A stretch of DNA of 64,000 nucleotides from Elymus sibiricus. Lineage: Eukaryota; Streptophyta; Magnoliopsida; Poales; Poaceae. The position numbers were made by a program, and so were the translations under genes. The notes below the pieces were generated by a model that searched no databases, was not told the origin of the DNA, and saw only the letters and a list, made by a program, of their open reading frames with translations. This document shows positions 23,869 to 37,804 of this stretch, piece by piece. Location of the stretch: positions 448,259,531 through 448,323,530 of the forward strand of contig CM077665.1 of NCBI GenBank assembly GCA_039707655.1. The letters run 5' to 3'. Position 1 is the first letter of the stretch. Each line of letters starts with the position of its first letter.

Positions 23869-25227
23869 TCAAAATAAATCATGAAATGCATGAAAAATAG
23901 CAAATGAAGTCAGAAAAGGGTTGAAAAGTGATGATGTGGCTTTTAATGGTGCATATTGAATGCAGAAAAAGTCTTGAGTTAAAATATGTTTAAAAATATG
24001 AAATCCCTTTGTAATAGACGAGTTTTCGTCCGAAACCCTGATACTTCGAAGGAGATTGTACAGTTTGTACACGAAGTGCATCCAGTTTTTCCCGTAACCC
24101 TCTCAACTTTTTAGCACATGCTATGTGGGTGAAATTATGATACCATGCCAATTTTCAACCATTTCAGAGATCATTTGCAGTGCTTTTCAATCTCAGGGTT
24201 ATCTTAGCTCAAAATAAATCATGAAATGCATGAAAAATAGCAAATGAAGTCAGAAAAGGGTTGAAAAGTGATGAAGTGGCTTTGAATGGTGCATATTGAA
24301 TGCAGAAAAAGTCTTGAGTTAAAATATGTTTAAAAAAATGAAATCCCTTTGTAATAGACGAGTTTTCGTCCGAAACCCTCATACTTCGAAGGAGATTGTC
24401 CAGTTTGTACACGAAGTGCATCCAGTTTTTCCCGTAACCCTCTCACCTTTTTAGCACATGCTATGTGGGTGAAATTATGATACCATGCCAATTTTCAACC
24501 ATATCATAGTTCATTTGCAGTGCTTTTCAATTTCAGGGTCATCTTAGCTCAAAATAGATCATGAAATGCATGAAAAATAGCAAATGAAGTCAGAAAAGGG
24601 TTGAAAAGTGATGATGTGGCTTTGAATGGTGCATATTGAATGCAGAAAAAGTGTTGAGTTAAAATATGTTTAAAAAAATAAAATCCTTTTGTAACAGACG
24701 AGTTTTCGTGCGAAACCCTGATACTTCGAAGGAGATTGTCCAGTTTGTACACGAAGTGCATCCAGTTTTTCCCGTAACCCTCTCACCTTTTTAGCACATG
24801 CTATGTGGGTGAAATTATGATACCATGCCAATTTTCAACCATTTCAGAGTTCATTTGCAGTGCTTTTCAATCTCAGGGTCATCTTAGCTCAAATAAATCA
24901 TGAAATGCATGAAAAATAGCAAATGAAGTCAGAAAAGGGTTGAAAAGTGATGATGTGGCTTTGAATGGTGCATATTGAATGCAGAAAAAGTCTTGAGTGA
25001 AAATATGTTTAAAAATATGAAATCCCTTTGTATTAGACATGTTTTCGTCCGAAACCCTAATACTTCGAAGGAGACTGTCCAGTTTCTACACGTAGTACAT
25101 CCAGTTTTTGCCGTAACCCTCTCAACTTTTTAGCACATGCTATGTGGGTGAAATTATGATACCATGCCAATTTTCAACCATTTCAGAGATCATTTGCAGT
25201 GCTTTTCAATCTCAGGGTTATCTTAGC
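23869..25227. repeat. Four-monomer block H K F G (1359 bp)
   Basis: Anchors: H 23869, K 24209, F(J-start) 24549, G 24889. K 24209 ends with ctcacc-type flank where other K units end in ctttctcaac, so it is a further K variant. F-G here matches F-G at 20449 and 27269. Confidence 0.78.
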
Positions 25228-27947
25228 TCAAAATAAATCATGAAATGCATGAAAAATAGCAAATGAAGTCAGAAAAGGGTTGAAAAGTGATGATGTGGCT
25301 TTTAATGGTGCATATTGAATGCAGAAAAAGTCTTGAGTTAAAATATGTTTAAAAATATGAAATCCCTTTGTAATAGACGAGTTTTCGTCCGAAACCCTGA
25401 TACTTCGAAGGAGATTGTACAGTTTGTACACGAAGTGCATCCAGTTTTTCCCGTAACCCTCTCAACTTTTTAGCACATGCTATGTGGGTGAAATTATGAT
25501 ACCATGCCAATTTTCAACCATTTCAGAGATCATTTGCAGTGCTTTTCAATCTCAGGGTTATCTTAGCTCAAAATAAATCATGAAATGCATGAAAAATAGC
25601 AAATGAAGTCAGAAAAGGGTTGAAAAGTGATGAAGTGGCTTTGAATGGTGCATATTGAATGCAGAAAAAGTCTTGAGTTAAAATATGTTTAAAAAAAATG
25701 AAATCCCTTTGTAATAGACGAGTTTTCGTCCGAAACCCAGATACTTCGAAGGAGATTGTCCAGTTTGTACACGAAGTGCATCCAGATTTTCACGTAACTT
25801 TCTCAACTTTTTAGCACATGCTATGTGGGTGAAATTATGATACCATGCCAATTTTCAACCATATCATAGTTCATTTGCAGTGCTTTTCAATTTCAGGGTC
25901 ATCTTACCTCAAAATAAATCATGAAATGCATGAAAAATAGCAAATGAAGTCAGAAAAGGGTTGAAAAGTGATGATGTGGCTTTGAATGCTGCATATTGAA
26001 TGCAGAAAAAGTCTTGAGTTAAAATATGTTTTAAAAAATAAAATCCTTTTGTAATAGACGAGTTTTCGTGCGAAACCCTGATACTTTGAAGGAGATTGTC
26101 CAGTTTGTACACGAAGTGCATCCAGTTTTTCCCGTAACCCTCTCAACTTTTTAGCACATGCTATGTGGGTGAAATTATGATACCATGCCAATTTTCAACC
26201 ATTTCAGAGATCATTTGCAGTGCTTTTCAATCTCAGGGTTATCTTAGCTCAAAATAAATCATGAAATGCATGAAAAATAGCAAATGAAGTCAGAAAAGGG
26301 TTGAAAAGTGATGAAGTGGCTTTGAATGGTGCATATTGAATGCAGAAAAAGTCTTGAGTTAAAATATGTTTAAAAAAATGAAATCCCTTTGTAATAGACG
26401 AGTTTTCGTCCGAAACCCTCATACTTCGAAGGAGATTGTCCAGTTTGTACACGAAGTGCATCCAGTTTTTCCCGTAACTTTCTCAACTTTTTAGCACATG
26501 CTATGTGGGTGAAATTATGATACCATGCCAATTTTCAACCATATCATAGTTCATTTGCAGTGCTTTTCAATTTCAGGGTCATCTTAGCTCAAAATAGATC
26601 ATGAAATGCATGAAAAATAGCAAATGAAGTCAGAAAAGGGTTGAAAAGTGATGATGTGGCTTTGAATGGTGCATATTGAATGCAGAAAAAGTCTTGAGTT
26701 AAAATATGTTTTAAAAAATAAAATCCTTTTGTAATAGACGAGTTTTCGTGCGAAACCCTGATACTTTGAAGGAGATTGTCCAGTTTGTACACGAAGTGCA
26801 TCCAGTTTTTCCCGTAACCCTCTCAACTTTTTAGCACATGCTATGTGGGTGAAATTATGATACCATGCCAATTTTCAACCATTTCAGAGATCATTTGCAG
26901 TGCTTTTCAATCTCAGGGTTATCTTAGCTCAAAATAAATCATGAAATGCATGAAAAATAGCAAATGAAGTCAGAAAAGGGTTGAAAAGTGATGAAGTGGC
27001 TTTGAATGGTGCATATTGAATGCAGAAAAAGTCTTGAGTTAAAATATGTTTAAAAAAATGAAATCCCTTTGTAATAGACGAGTTTTCGTCCGAAACCCTC
27101 ATACTTCGATGGAGATTGTCCAGTTTGTACACGAAGTGCATCCAGTTTTTCCCGTAACTTTCTCAACTTTTTAGCACATGCTATGTGGGTGAAATTATGA
27201 TACCATGCCAATTTTCAACCATATCATAGTTCATTTGCAGTGCTTTTCAATTTCAGGGTCATCTTAGCTCAAAATAGATCATTAAATGCATGAAAAATAG
27301 CAAATGAAGTCAGAAAAGGGTTGAAAAGTGATGATGTGGCTTTGAATGGTGCATATTGAATGCAGAAAAAGTGTTGAGTTAAAATATGTTTAAAAAAATA
27401 AAATCCTTTTGTAACAGACGAGTTTTCGTGCGAAACCCTGATACTTCGAAGGAGATTGTCCAGTTTGTACACGAAGTGCATCCAGTTTTTCCCGTAACCC
27501 TCTCACCTTTTTAGCACATGATATGTGGGTGAAATTATGATACCATGCCAATTTTCAACCATTTCAGAGTTCATTTGCAGTGCTTTTCAATCTCAGGGTC
27601 ATCTTAGCTCAAATAAATCATGAAATGCATGAAAAATAGCAAATGAAGTCAGAAAAGGGTTGAAAAGTGATGATGTGGCTTTGAATGGTGCATATTGAAT
27701 GCAGAAAAAGTCTTGAGTGAAAATATGTTTAAAAATATGAAATCCCTTTGTATTAGACATGTTTTCGTCCGAAACCCTAATACTTCGAAGGAGACTGTCC
27801 AGTTTCTACACGTAGTACATCCAGTTTTTGCCGTAACCCTCTCAACTTTTTAGCACATGCTATGTGGGTGAAATTATGATACCATGCCAATTTTCAACCA
27901 TTCCAGAGTTCATTTGCAGTGCTTTTCAATCTCAGGGTCATCTTAGC
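25228..27947. repeat. Eight-monomer block H K J K J K F G (2720 bp)
   Basis: Anchors: H 25228, K 25568, J 25909, K 26249, J 26589, K 26929, F(J-start) 27269, G 27609. The last six units correspond one-to-one, 6820 bp apart, with 19089-21127. H 25228 is preceded by the K-type flank (agagatcat, gggttatc), so it is a K/H mosaic. K 25568 has an extra A in the tract, acccagatac, and ccagattttcacg. Confidence 0.82.
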
Positions 27948-30900
27948 TCAAAATAAATCATGAAATGCATGAAAAATAGCAAATGAAGTCAGAAAAGGGT
28001 TGAAAAGTGATGATGTGGCTTTTAATGGTGCATATTGAATGCAGAAAAAGTCTTGAGTTAAAATATGTTTAAAAATATGAAATCCCTTTGTAATAGACGA
28101 GTTTTCGTCCGAAACCCTCATACTTCGAAGGAGATTGTACAGTTTGTACACGAAGTGCATCCAGTTTTTCCCGTAACCCTCTCAACTTTTTAGCACATGC
28201 TATGTGGGTGAAATTATGATACCATGCCAATTTTCAACCATTTCAGAGATCATTTGCAGTGCTTTTCAATCTCAGGGTTATCTTAGCTCAAAATAAATCA
28301 TGAAATGCATGAAAAATAGCAAATGAAGTCAGAAAAGGGTTGAAAAGTGATGAAGTGGCTTTGAATGGTGCATATTGAATGCAGAAAAAGTCTTGAGTTA
28401 AAATATGTTTAAAAAAATGAAATCCCTTTGTAATAGACGAGTTTTCGTCCGAAACCCTGATACTTCGAAGGAGATTGTCCAGTTTGTACACGAAGTGCAT
28501 CCAGTTTTTCCCGTAACTTTCTCAACTTTTTAGCACATGCTATGTGGGTGAAATTATGATACCATGCCAATTTTCAACCATATCATAGTTCATTTGCAGT
28601 GCTTTTCAATTTCAGGGTCATCTTAGCTCAAAATAGATCATGAAATGCATGAAAAATAGCAAATGAAGTCAGAAAAGGGTTGAAAAGTAATGATGTGGCT
28701 TTGAATGGTGCATATTGAATGCAGAAAAAGTCTTGAGTTAAAATATGTTTAAAAAAATAAAATCCTTTTGTAATAGACGAGTTTTCGTGCGAAACCCTGA
28801 TACTTTGAAGGAGATTGTCCAGTTTGTACACGAAGTGCATCCAGTTTTTCCCGTAACCCTCTCAACTTTTTAGCACATGCTATGTGGGTGAAATTATGAT
28901 ACCATGCCAATTTTCAACCATTTCAAAGTTGATTTGCAGTGCTTTTCAATCTCAGGGTCATCTTAGCTCAAAATAAATCATGAAATGCATGAAAAATAGC
29001 AAATGAAGTCAGAAAAGGGTTGAAAAGTGATGATGTGGCTTTGAATGGTGCATATTGAATGAAGAAAAAGTCTTTAGTTAAAATATGTTTAAAAAATGAA
29101 ATCCCTTTGTAATAGACGAGTTTTCGTCCGAAACCCTGATACTTCGAAGGAGACTGTCCAGTTTCTACACGTAGTACATCCAGTTTTTGCCGTAACCCTC
29201 TCAACTTTTTAGCACATGCTATGTGGGTGAAATTATGATACCATGCCAATTTTCAACCATTCCAGAGTTCATTTGCAGTGCTTTTCAATCTCAGGGTCAT
29301 CTTAGCTCAAAATAAATCATGAAATGCATGAAAAATAGCAAATGAAGTCAGAAAAGGGTTGAAAAGTGACGATGTGGCTTTTAATGGTGCATATTGAATG
29401 CAGAAAAAGTCTTGAGTTAAAATATGTTTAAAAATATGAAATCCCTTTGTAATAGACGAGTTTTCGTCCGAAACCCTGATACTTCGAAGGAGATTGTACA
29501 GTTTGTACACGAAGTGCATCCAGTTTTTCCCGTAACCCTCTCAACTTTTTAGCACATGCTATGTGGGTGAAATTATGATACCATGCCAATTTTCAACCAT
29601 TTCAGAGATCATTTGCAGTGCTTTTCAATCTCAGGGTTATCTTAGCTCAAAATAAATCATGAAATGCATGAAAAATAGCAAATGAAGTCAGAAAAGGGTT
29701 GAAAAGTGATGAAGTGGCTTTGAATGGTGCATATTGAATGCAGAAAAAGTCTTGAGTTAAAATATGTTTAAAAAAAATGAAATCCCTTTGTAATAGACGA
29801 GTTTTCGTCCGAAACCCAGATACTTCGAAGGAGATTGTCCAGTTTGTACACGAAGTGCATCCAGTTTTTCACGTAACTTTCTCAACTTTTTAGCACATGC
29901 TATGTGGGTGAAATTATGATACCATGCCAATTTTCAACCATATCATAGTTCATTTGCAGTGCTTTTCAATTTCAGGGTCATCTTAGCTCAAAATAGATCA
30001 TGAAATGCATGAAAAATAGCAAATGAAGTCAGAAAAGGGTTGAAAAGTGATGATGTGGCTTTGAATGGTGCATATTGAATGCAGAAAAAGTCTTGAGTTA
30101 AAATATGTTTTAAAAAATAAAATCCTTTTGTAATAGACGAGTTTTCGTGCGAAACCCTGATACTTTGAAGGAGATTGTCCAGTTTGTACACGAAGTGCAT
30201 CCAGTTTTTCCCGTAACCCTCTCAACTTTTTAGCACATGCTATGTGGGTGAAATTATGATACCATGCCAATTTTCAACCATTTCAGAGTTGATTTGCAGT
30301 GCTTTTCAATCTCTGGGTCATCTTAGCTCAAAATAAATCGTGAAATGCATGAAAAATAGCAAATGAAGTCAGAAAAGGGTTGAAAAGTGATGATGTGGCT
30401 TTGAATGGTGCATATTGAATGAAGAAAAAGTCTTGAGTTAAAATATGTTTAAAAAATGAAATCCCTTTGTAATAGACGAGTTTTCGTCCGAAACCCTGAT
30501 ACTTCGAAGGAGACTGTCCAGTTTCTACACGTAGTACATCCAGTTTTTGCCGTAACCCTCTCAACTTTTTAGCACATGCTATGTGGGTGAAATTATGATA
30601 CCATGCCAATTTTCAACCATTCCAGAGTTCATTTGCAGTGCTTTTCAATCTCAGGGTCATCTTAGCTCAAAATAAATCATGAAATACATGAAAAATAGCA
30701 AATGAAGTCAGAAAAGGGTTGAAAAGTGATGATGTGGCTTTTAATGGTGCATATTGAATGCAGAAAAAGTCTTGAGTTAAAATATGTTTAAAAATATGAA
30801 ATCCCTTTGTAATAGACGAGTTTTCGTCCGAAACCCTGATACTTCGAAGGAGATTGTACAGTTTGTACACGAAGTGCATCCAGTTTTTCCCGTAACCCTC

Positions 30901-32026
30901 TCAACTTTTTAGCACATGCTATGTGGGTGAAATTATGATACCATGCCAATTTTCAACCATTTCAGAGATCATTTGCAGTGCTTTTCAATCTCAGGGTTAT
31001 CTTAGCTCAAAATAAATCATGAAATGCATGAAAAATAGCAAATGAAGTCAGAAAAGGGTTGAAAAGTGATGAAGTGGCTTTGAATGGTGCATATTGAATG
31101 CAGAAAAAGTCTTGAGTTAAAATATGTTTAAAAAAAATGAAATCCCTTTGTAATAGACGAGTTTTCGTCCGAAACCCAGATACTTCGAAGGAGATTGTCC
31201 AGTTTGTACACGAAGTGCATCCAGTTTTTCACGTAACTTTCTCATCTTTTTAGCACATGCTATGTGGGTGAAATTATGATACCATGCCAATTTTCAACCA
31301 TATCATAGTTCATTTGCAGTGCTTTTCAATTTCAGGGTCATCTTAGCTCAAAATAGATCATGAAATGCATGAAAAATAGCAAATGAAGTCAGAAAAGGGT
31401 TGAAAAGTGATGATGTGGCTTTGAATGGTGCATATTGAATGCAGAAAAAGTCTTGAGTTAAAATATGTTTTAAAAAATAAAATCCTTTTGTAATAGACGA
31501 GTTTTCGTGCGAAACCCTGATACTTTGAAGGAGATTGTCCAGTTTGTACACGAAGTGCATCCAGTTTTTCCCGTAACCCTCTCAACTTTTTAGCACATGC
31601 TATGTGGGTGAAATTATGATACCATGCCAATTTTCAACCATTTCAGAGTTGATTTGCAGTGCTTTTCAATCTCAGGGTCATCTTAGCTCAAAATAAATCG
31701 TGAAATGCATGAAAAATAGCAAATGAAGTCAGAAAAGGGTTGAAAAGTGATGATGTGGCTTTGAATGGTGCATATTGAATGAAGAAAAAGTCTTGAGTTA
31801 AAATATGTTTAAAAAATGAAATCCCTTTGTAATAGACGAGTTTTCGTCCGAAACCCTGATACTTCGAAGGAGATTGTCCAGTTTGTACACGAAGTGCATC
31901 CAGTTTTTCCCGTAACCCTCTCAACTTTTTAGCACATGCTATGTGGGTGAAATTATGATACCCTGCCAATTTTCAACCATTTCAGAGTTCATTTGCAGTG
32001 CTTTTCAATCTCAGGGTCATCTTACC
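27948..32026. repeat. Four-monomer HOR: H K J L x3 (period ~1360 bp)
   Basis: Anchors: H 27948, K 28288, J 28628, L 28968; H 29307, K 29647, J 29988, L 30328; H 30667, K 31007, J 31348, L 31688. Copies 2 and 3 share private changes (acccagatac, ttttcacgtaac in K; aaatcgtgaaatg in L). L 28968 and 30328 end in the G-type tail (gactgtccagtttctacac) while L 31688 has the ordinary tail, so the block boundary passed through an L/G exchange. Confidence 0.86.
31688..32026. repeat. Exemplar monomer, subfamily L
   Basis: Diagnostic: gttgatttgc upstream, aaatcgtgaaatg, gaatgaagaaaaag and short A tract. It resembles B and may descend from it. 339 bp. Copies at 28968, 30328, 31688, 44246, 47985, 56822, 59541. 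Confidence 0.72.
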
Positions 32027-35000
32027 TCAAAATAAATCATGAAATGCATGAAAAATAGCAAATGAAGTCAGAAAAGGGTTGAAAAGTGATGATGTGGCTT
32101 TGAATGCTGCATATTGAATGCAGAAAAAGTCTTGAGTTAAAATATGTTTAAAAATATGAAATCCCTTTGTAATAGACGAGTTTTCGTGCGAAACCCTGAT
32201 ACTTCGAAGGAGATTGTCCAGTTTGTACACGAAGTGCATCCAGTTTTGCCCGTAACCCTCTCAACTTTTTAGCACATGCTATGTGGTTGAAATTATGGTA
32301 CCATGCCAATTTTCAACCATTTCAGAGATCATTTGCAGTGCTTTTCAATCTCAGGGTTATCTTAGCTCAAAATAAATCATGAAATGCATGAAAAATAGCA
32401 AATGAAGTCAGAAAAGGCTTGAAAAGTGATGAAGTGGCTTTGAATGGTGCATATTGAATGCAGAAAAAGTCTTGAGTTAAAATATGTTTAAAAAAATGAA
32501 ATCCCTTTGTAATAGACGAGTTTTCGTCCGAAACCCTGATACTTCGAAGGAGATTGTCCAGTTTGTACACGAAGTGCATCCAGTTTTGCCCGTAACCCTC
32601 TCAACTTTTTAGCACATGCTATGTGGTTGAAATTATGGTACCATGCCAATTTTCAACCATTTCAGAGATCATTTGCAGTGCTTTTCAATCTCAGGGTTAT
32701 CTTAGCTCAAAATAAATCATGAAATGCATGAAAAATAGCAAATGAAGTCAGAAAAGGGTTGAAAAGTGATGATGTGGCTTTGAATGGTGCATATTGAATG
32801 CAGAAAAAGTCTTGAGTTAAAATATGTTTAAAAAAATAAAATCCTTTTGTAACGGACGAGTTTTCGTGCGAAACCCTGATACTTCGAAGGAGATTGTCCA
32901 GTTTGTACACGAAGTGCATCCAGTTTTTCCCGTAACCCTCTCACCTTTTTAGCACATGCTATGTGGGTGAAATTAGGATACCATGCCAATTTTCAACCAT
33001 TTCAGAGTTCATTTGCAGTGCTTTTCAATCTCAGGGTCATCTTACCTCAAAATAAATCATGAAATGCATGAAAAATAGCAAATGAAGTCAGAAAAGGGTT
33101 GAAAAGTGATGATGTGGCTTTTAATGGTGCATATTGAATGCAGAAAAAGTCTTGAGTTAAAATATGTTTAAAAATATGAAATCCCTTTGTAATAGACGAG
33201 TTTTCGTCCGAAACCCTGATACTTCGAAGGAGATTGTCCAGTTTGTACACGAAGTGCATCCAGTTTTTCCCGTAACCCTCTCAACTTTTTAGCACATGCT
33301 ATGTGGGTGAAATTAGGATACCCTGCCAATTTTCAACCATTTCAGAGTTCATTTGCAGTGCTTTTCAATTTCAGGGTCATCTTAGCCCAAAATAGATCAT
33401 GAAATGCATGAAAAATAGCAAATGAAGTCAGAAAATGGTTGAAAAGTGATGATGTGGCTTTCAATGGTGCATATTGAATGCAGAAATGGTCTTGAGTTAA
33501 AATATGTTTAAAAAAATAAAATCCTTTTGTAATAGACGAGTTTTCGTGCGAAACCCTGATACTTTGAAGGAGATTGTCCAGTTTGTACACGAAGTGCATC
33601 CAGTTTTTCCCGTAACCCTCTCACCTTTTTAGCACATGCTATGTCGGTGAAATTATGATACCATGCCAATTTTCAACCATTCCAGAGTTCATTTGCAGTG
33701 CTTTTCAATCTGAGGGTCATCTTAGCTCAAAATAAATCATGAAATGCATGAAAAATAGCAAATGAAGTCAGAAAAGGGTTGAAAAGTGATGATGTGGCTT
33801 TAAATGGTGCATGTTGAATGCAGAAAAAGTCTTGAGTTAAAATATGTTTAAAAATATGAAATCCCTTTGTAATAGACGAGTTTTCGTCCGAAACCCTGAT
33901 ACTTCGATGGAGATTGTCCAGTTTGTACACGAAGTGCATCCAGTTTTTCCCGTAACTTTCTCAACTTTTTAGCATATGCTATGTGGGTGAAATTATGATA
34001 CCATGCCAATTTTCAACCATTTCATAGTTTATTTGCAGTGCTTTTCAATTTCAGGGTCATCTTAGCTCAAAATAAATCATGAAATGCATGAAAAATAGCA
34101 AATGAAGTCAGAAAAGGGTTGAAAAGTAATGATGTGGCTTTTAATGGTGCATGTTGAATGCAGAAAAAGTCTTGAGTTAAATTATGTTTAAAAATATGAA
34201 ATCCCTTTGTAATAGATGAGTTTTCGTCCGAAACCCTGATACTTCGAAGGAGATTGTCCAGTTTGTACACGAAGTGCATCCAGTTTTTCCCGTAACCCTC
34301 TCACCTTTTTAGCACATGCTATGTGGGTGAAATTATGATACCATGCCAATTTTCAACCATTTCATAGTTCATTTGCAGTGCTTTTCAATCTCAGGGTCAT
34401 CTTAGCTCAAAATAAATCATGAAATGCATGAAAAATAGCAAATGAAGTCAGAAAAGCGTTGAAAAGTGATGATGTGGCTTTGAATGGTGCATATTGAATG
34501 CAGAAAAAGTCTTGAGTTAAAATATGTTTAAAAATATGAAATCCCTTTTGTAATAGACGAGTTTTCGTCCGAAACCCTGATACTTCGAAGGAGATTGTCC
34601 AGTTTGTACACGAAGTGCATCCAGTTTTTCCCGTAAACCTCTCAACTTTTTAGCACATGCTATGTGGGTGAAATTAGGATACCATGCCAATTTTCAACCA
34701 TTTCAGAGTTCATTTGCAGTGCTTTTCAATCTCAGGGTCACCTTACCTCAAAATAAATCATGAAATGCATGAAAAATAGCAAATGAAGTCAGAAAAGGGT
34801 TAAAAGTGATGATGTGGCTTTGAATGGTGCATATTGAATGCAGAAAAAGTCTTGAGTTAAAATATGTTTAAAAATATGAAATCCCTTTGTAATAGACGAG
34901 TTTTCGTCCGAAACCCTGATACTTCGAAGGAGATTGTCCAGTTTGTACACGAAGTGCATCCAGTTTTTCCCGTAACCCTCTCACCTTTTTAGCACATGCT

Positions 35001-35426
35001 ATGTGGGTGAAATTATGATACCATGCCAATTTTCAACCATTTCATAGTTCATTTGCAGTGCTTTTCAATTTCAGGGTCATCTTAGCCCAAAATACATCAT
35101 GAAATGCATGAAAAATAGCAAATGAAGTCAGAAAAGGGTTGAAAAGTGATGATGTGGCTTTGAATGGTGCATATTGAATGCAGAAATGGTCTTGAGTTAA
35201 AATATGTTTAAAAAAATGAAATCCTTTTGTAATAGACGAGTTTTCGTGCGAAACCCTGATACTTCGAAGGAGATTGTCCAGTTTGTACACGAAGTGCATC
35301 CAGTTTTTCCCGTAACCCTCTCAACTTTTTAGCACATGCTATGTGGGTGAAATTATGATACCATGCCAATTTTCAACCATTCCAGAGTTCATTTGCAGTG
35401 CTTTTCAATATGAGGGTCATCTTAGC
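32027..35426. repeat. Transition segment M K F N O P Q R S T
   Basis: Anchors: M 32027, K 32367, F 32707, N 33047, O 33387, P 33727, Q 34067, R 34407, S 34748, T 35087. Here the middle-domain types give way to the right-domain series. The flanks after M and K carry gtggttgaaattatgg followed by tacc, a marker that later follows only M units or leads into F (about 48580, 51970, 57418, 60137). O-P-Q-R-S-T recurs at 40863 and 44585. Confidence 0.8.
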
Positions 35427-35766
35427 TCAAAATAAATCATGAAATGCATGAAAAATAGCAAATGAAGTCAGAAAAGGGTTGAAAAGTAATGATGTGGCTT
35501 TAAATGGTGCATATTGAATGCAGAAAAAGTCTTGAGTTAAAATATGTTTAAAAATATGAAATCCCTTTGTAATAGACGAGTTTTCGTCCGAAACCCTGAT
35601 ACTTCGATGGAGATTGTCCAGTTTGTACACGAAGTGCATCCAGTTTTTCCCGTAACTTTCTCAACTTTTTAGCATATGCTATGTGGGTGAAATTATGATA
35701 CCATGCCAATTTTCAACCATTTCAAAGTTGATTTGCAGTGCTTTTCAATCTCAGGGTCATCTTAGC

Positions 35767-36106
35767 TCAAAATAAATCATGAAATGCATGAAAAATAGCA
35801 AATGAAGTCAGAAAAGGGTTGAAAAGTAATGATGTGGCTTTTAATGGTGCATATTGAATGCAGAAAAAGTCTTGAGTTAAAATATGTTTAAAAAAATAAA
35901 ATCCTTTTGTAATAGACGAGTTTTCGTCCGAAACCCTGATACTTCGAAGGAGACTGTCCAGTTTCTACATGTAGTACATCCAGTTTTTCCCGTAACTTTC
36001 TCAACTTTTTAGCATATGCTATGTGGGTGAAATTATGATACCATGCCAATTTTCAACCATTTCAAAGTTCATTTGCAGTGCTTTTCAATCTCAGGGTCAT
36101 CTTAGC
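35767..36106. repeat. Exemplar monomer, subfamily U
   Basis: Diagnostic: aaagttgatttgc upstream, gtaatgatgtgg with cttttaatgg, aaaaaaataaaatcctttt, and a G-like tail in which ctacacgtag has become ctacatgtag, a perfect 10-bp palindrome (35965-35974). V (36107) follows in the 35-41 kb block, with gggttaaaagtg and a full G-type end. Confidence 0.75.
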
Positions 36107-37804
36107 TCAAAATAAATCATGAAATGCATGAAAAATAGCAAATGAAGTCAGAAAAGGGTTAAAAGTGATGATGTGGCTTTGAATGGTGCATATTGAATGC
36201 AGAAAAAGTCTTGAGTTAAAATATGTTTAAAAATATGAAATCCCTTTGTATTAGACATGTTTTCGTCCGAAACCCTAATACTTCGAAGGAGACTGTCCAG
36301 TTTCTACACGTAGTACATCCAGTTTTTGCCGTAACCCTCTCAACTTTTTAGCACATGCTATGTGGGTGAAATTATGATACCATGCCAATTTTCAACCATT
36401 CCAGAGTTCATTTGCAGTGCTTTTCAATCTCAGGGTCATCTTAGCTCAAAATAAATCATGAAATGCATGAAAAATAGCAAATGAAGTCAGAAAAGGGTTG
36501 AAAAGTGATGATGTGGCTTTTAATGGTGCATATTGAATGCAGAAAAAGTCTTGAGTTAAAATATGTTTAAAAATATGAAATCCCTTTGTAATAGACGAGT
36601 TTTCGTCCGAAACCCTGATACTTCGAAGGAGATTGTACAGTTTGTACACGAAGTGCATCCAGTTTTTCCCGTAACCCTCTCAACTTTTTAGCACATGCTA
36701 TGTGGGTGAAATTATGATACCATGCCAATTTTTAACCATTTCAGAGATCATTTGCAGTGCTTTTCAATCTCAGGGTTATCTTAGCTCAAAATAAATCATG
36801 AAATGCATGAAAAATAGCAAATGAAGTCAGAAAAGGCTTGAAAAGTGATGAAGTGGCTTTGAATGGTGCATATTGAATGCAGAAAAAGTCTTGAGTTAAA
36901 ATATGTTTAAAAAAATGAAATCCCTTTGTAATAGACGAGTTTTCGTCCGAAACCCTGATACTTCGAAGGAGATTGTCCAGTTTGTACACGAAGTGCATCC
37001 AGTTTTTCCCGTAACTTTCTCATCTTTTTAGCACATGCTATGTGGGTGAAATTATGATACCATGCCAATTTTCAACCATATCATAGTTCATTTGCAGTGC
37101 TTTTCAATTTCAGGGTCATCTTAGCTCAAAATAGATCATGAAATGCATGAAAAATAGCAAATGAAGTCAGAAAAGGGTTGAAAAGTAATGATGTGGCTTT
37201 GAATGGTGCATATTGAATGCAGAAAAAGTCTTGAGTTAAAATATGTTTAAAAAAATAAAATCCTTTTGTAATAGACGAGTTTTCGTGCGAAACCCTGATA
37301 CTTTGAAGGAGATTGTCCAGTTTGTACATGAAGTGCATCCAGTTTTTCCCGTAACCCTCTCAACTTTTTAGCACATGCTATGTGGGTGAAATTATGATAC
37401 CATGCCAATTTTCAACCATTTCAAAGTTGATTTGCAGTGCTTTTCAATCTCAGGGTCATCTTAGCTCAAAATAAATCATGAAATGCATGAAAAATAGCAA
37501 ATGAAGTCAGAAAAGGGTTGAAAAGTGATGATGTGGCTTTAATGGTGCATATTGAATGCAGAAAAAGTCTTGAGTTAAAATATGTTTAAAAATATGAAAT
37601 CCCTTTGTAATAGACGAGTTTTCGTCCGAAACCCTGATACTTCGAAGGAGATTGTCCAGTTTGTACACGAAGTGCATCCAGTTTTTCCCGTAACCCTCTC
37701 AACTTTTTAGCACATGCTATGTGGGTGAAATTAGGATACCCTGCCAATTTTCAACCATTTCAGAGTTCATTTGCAGTGCTTTTCAATCTCAGGGTCATCT
37801 TACC

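Larger units (their letters stand above)
19089..33046. repeat. Middle domain of the array: J, K and L with recurring F, G and H
   Basis: 41 anchors from J 19089 to F 32707. J and K dominate and alternate; the H unit, present in the left domain, opens most blocks. The F units at 20449, 22827, 24549 and 27269 start with the J-type flank (catatcatag, aaatagatc) and finish as F (gtaacagac), so they are stabilised mosaics. Confidence 0.78.

Noticed and set aside
23869..32026. Transposable element insertions or target-site duplications at block edges
   Set aside because: Block junctions keep the monomer register, apart from the 22-bp case, and no foreign sequence, terminal repeat or duplication of a target site is visible.
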